The notes beneath the pieces are model-generated. The model did no database searches and was not told the DNA's origin. It saw nothing but the letters and a program-made list of their open reading frames with translations. DNA of 7,555 bases from Ktedonobacteraceae bacterium. Its GTDB lineage: Bacteria > Chloroflexota > Ktedonobacteria > Ktedonobacterales > Ktedonobacteraceae. The stretch spans positions 1-7,555 of the forward strand of contig JADBKA010000232.1 of NCBI GenBank assembly GCA_014896635.1. Reading direction: 5' to 3'. Shown here piece after piece: positions 6,263 to 7,555 of this stretch (position 1 is the first letter of the stretch; each line of letters opens with the position of its first letter). The position numbers and the translations under genes were made by a program.

Positions 6263-7555
6263 ATGGTAAAAACACGTACAAAATACATCTGCCAGCAGTG
6301 CGGGGGAGAACAGAGTAAGTGGATGGGGAAATGCCCCGACTGCGGAGCATGGAATACCCTGGAGGAGGTACCGGATCTTCCCCAGACGCCTCACCGGCAG
6401 CGCCGCCAGGCTCTCGTGGGTGATGCTCCGCCCGTTTATGGTACACAGATTCCTACAGCCCTGCCTACCATTAAACCGCTGACGCAGCCACGTCTGCCCG
6501 TCGGTTATCCTGAAATGGACCGCGTGCTGGGCGGCGGGCTGGTACCAGGCTCTCTCATCTTGATCGGCGGCGAGCCTGGGATTGGCAAATCAACGCTCCT
6601 CTTACAGGTCTCTGGCGCTATCGCCCGTGATATCGGCCCCGTCCTGTATGTCTCAGGCGAGGAGTCAGTTGAACAGGTCAAGATGCGCGCCGAACGGCTG
6701 GCGATCAGCGGCGAACAGCTCTTCCTGCTGTCAGCGATAGAACTGGATGTGATGATCGAGGCGGTTCATCGTTTGAAACCCGCCTTGATGATCGTCGATT
6801 CGATCCAGACCGTGTTCGCCAGCCACCTGACAGCCGCGCCAGGCAGCATCAGCCAGGTACGCGAGTGTACGCTCCAGTTGATGCAACTGGCCAAAAGCAC
6901 CCATGTACCGATTTTCATTATCGGACACGTTACAAAAGAGGGAACCGTTGCAGGTCCCAAAGCGTTAGAGCATATTGCTGACGCTGTACTCTATCTCGAA
7001 GGAGAACGTTACCACTCATACCGGCTTCTACGGGGAGTCAAGAATCGCTTCGGCCCTACTCATGAGGTCGGCGTTTTCGAGATGCTCGGCGAAGGGCTGA
7101 CCGAAGTGCCAAATCCTTCGGCCATCTTCCTCTCCGACAGAGCGAAAGGAGCCACCGGGTCAGCAGTGGCGGTCAGCATGGAGGGAACGCGCCCGCTGCT
7201 CGTCGAAATACAGGCTCTGGTTGTACCCAGCAATTTCGGCAATGCGCGCTACACCACCAATGGCATCGAACACAGCCGGCTCCTGATGTTGCTGGCGGTC
7301 CTTACCAAGCGCGTGGGCCTGGCAGTCGGCAACCACGATGTCTACGCTAACGTCGTCGGCGGCTTTACTCTGGAAGAACCTGCCGTCGATCTGGGGATCG
7401 CTGCCGCCATCGCTTCAAGCTACCGCGAGCAACTGATTCCGCCCGACATGGCGTTGATCGGCGAGGTCGGCCTTTCCGGCGAACTGCGCGCCGTCAGCCG
7501 CCTGGCCTTGCGCGTCCGTGAAGCCGCCAAGCTGGGGTTCAAACGTTGCATTGTG
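6263..7555 (+). CDS. radA: DNA repair protein RadA (Sms), cut by the right edge
   Basis: The 431 visible codons give RadA, a RecA-like ATPase that drives branch migration of recombination intermediates. The N-terminal zinc finger is C10-x2-C13 with C24-x2-C27 and the usual KWMGKCPDCGAWNT context. The ATPase core has Walker A GGEPGIGKST (102-111), Walker B LMIVD (175-179) and the RadA-specific KNRFG motif (260-264). The C-terminal part is the Lon-protease-like domain, with ANVVGGF and GEVGLSGELRAV visible. RadA proteins usually have about 450-460 residues, so some 25 residues are lost at the edge. The ATG at 6263 is the first start after an in-frame TGA (6254-6256) and places the zinc finger correctly. 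The nearest ribosome-binding-like sequence, GAGGGA (6244-6249), is 13 nt away, farther than usual, and no clear promoter is visible. The gene is 135 nt after clpC, the same order as in Bacillota, so readthrough from clpC is plausible. Confidence 0.96.
   Translation, partial: MVKTRTKYICQQCGGEQSKWMGKCPDCGAWNTLEEVPDLPQTPHRQRRQALVGDAPPVYGTQIPTALPTIKPLTQPRLPVGYPEMDRVLGGGLVPGSLILIGGEPGIGKSTLLLQVSGAIARDIGPVLYVSGEESVEQVKMRAERLAISGEQLFLLSAIELDVMIEAVHRLKPALMIVDSIQTVFASHLTAAPGSISQVRECTLQLMQLAKSTHVPIFIIGHVTKEGTVAGPKALEHIADAVLYLEGERYHSYRLLRGVKNRFGPTHEVGVFEMLGEGLTEVPNPSAIFLSDRAKGATGSAVAVSMEGTRPLLVEIQALVVPSNFGNARYTTNGIEHSRLLMLLAVLTKRVGLAVGNHDVYANVVGGFTLEEPAVDLGIAAAIASSYREQLIPPDMALIGEVGLSGELRAVSRLALRVREAAKLGFKRCIV

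Overview
The window is 7.5 kb of bacterial chromosome carrying four housekeeping genes. The proteins are GC-rich and the ribosome-binding sites are Gram-positive-like (AAGGGGGT-type). A four-domain bS1 protein, a ClpC-type chaperone and RadA together fit a deep-branching Gram-positive-like lineage. My best guess is Chloroflexota (Ktedonobacteria-like). That is an inference from general character, not from a diagnostic marker.

Layout from left to right. Positions 1-226 are non-coding and hold a possible leftward promoter for a gene beyond the left edge. Positions 227-859 (minus strand) encode a Nudix hydrolase of the CoA pyrophosphatase (NudL/UPF0035) type, probably read from a leaderless transcript. 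Positions 860-1498 are a long divergent intergenic region. It holds several promoter-like boxes, a cluster of TTGCAA hexamers, a perfect 12-bp inverted repeat and a long leader for the next gene. Positions 1499-3025 (plus) encode a ribosomal protein S1 homologue with four S1 domains and a charged low-complexity tail, closed by a strong intrinsic terminator at 3085-3138. Positions 3126-3601 hold two look-alike promoters about 360 bp apart and a leader, ahead of clpC (3602-6127, plus). A perfect 32-nt palindrome follows clpC, and then comes radA (6263 to the right edge, plus, lacking its last residues).

Functional picture: translation (S1), proteolytic quality control (ClpC, which carries the ClpP-docking IGF loop) and recombination/branch migration (RadA) lie in the same orientation. 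The clpC-radA neighbourhood is known from Bacillota, where it is part of the ctsR-mcsA-mcsB-clpC-radA-disA cluster. Here ctsR, mcsA and mcsB are absent upstream, and I saw no CtsR or CIRCE operator, so clpC control must differ.

I found no mobile element, CRISPR array, RNA gene or obviously new gene system. The points worth a second look are regulatory: the 860-1498 intergenic region and the duplicated clpC promoter.
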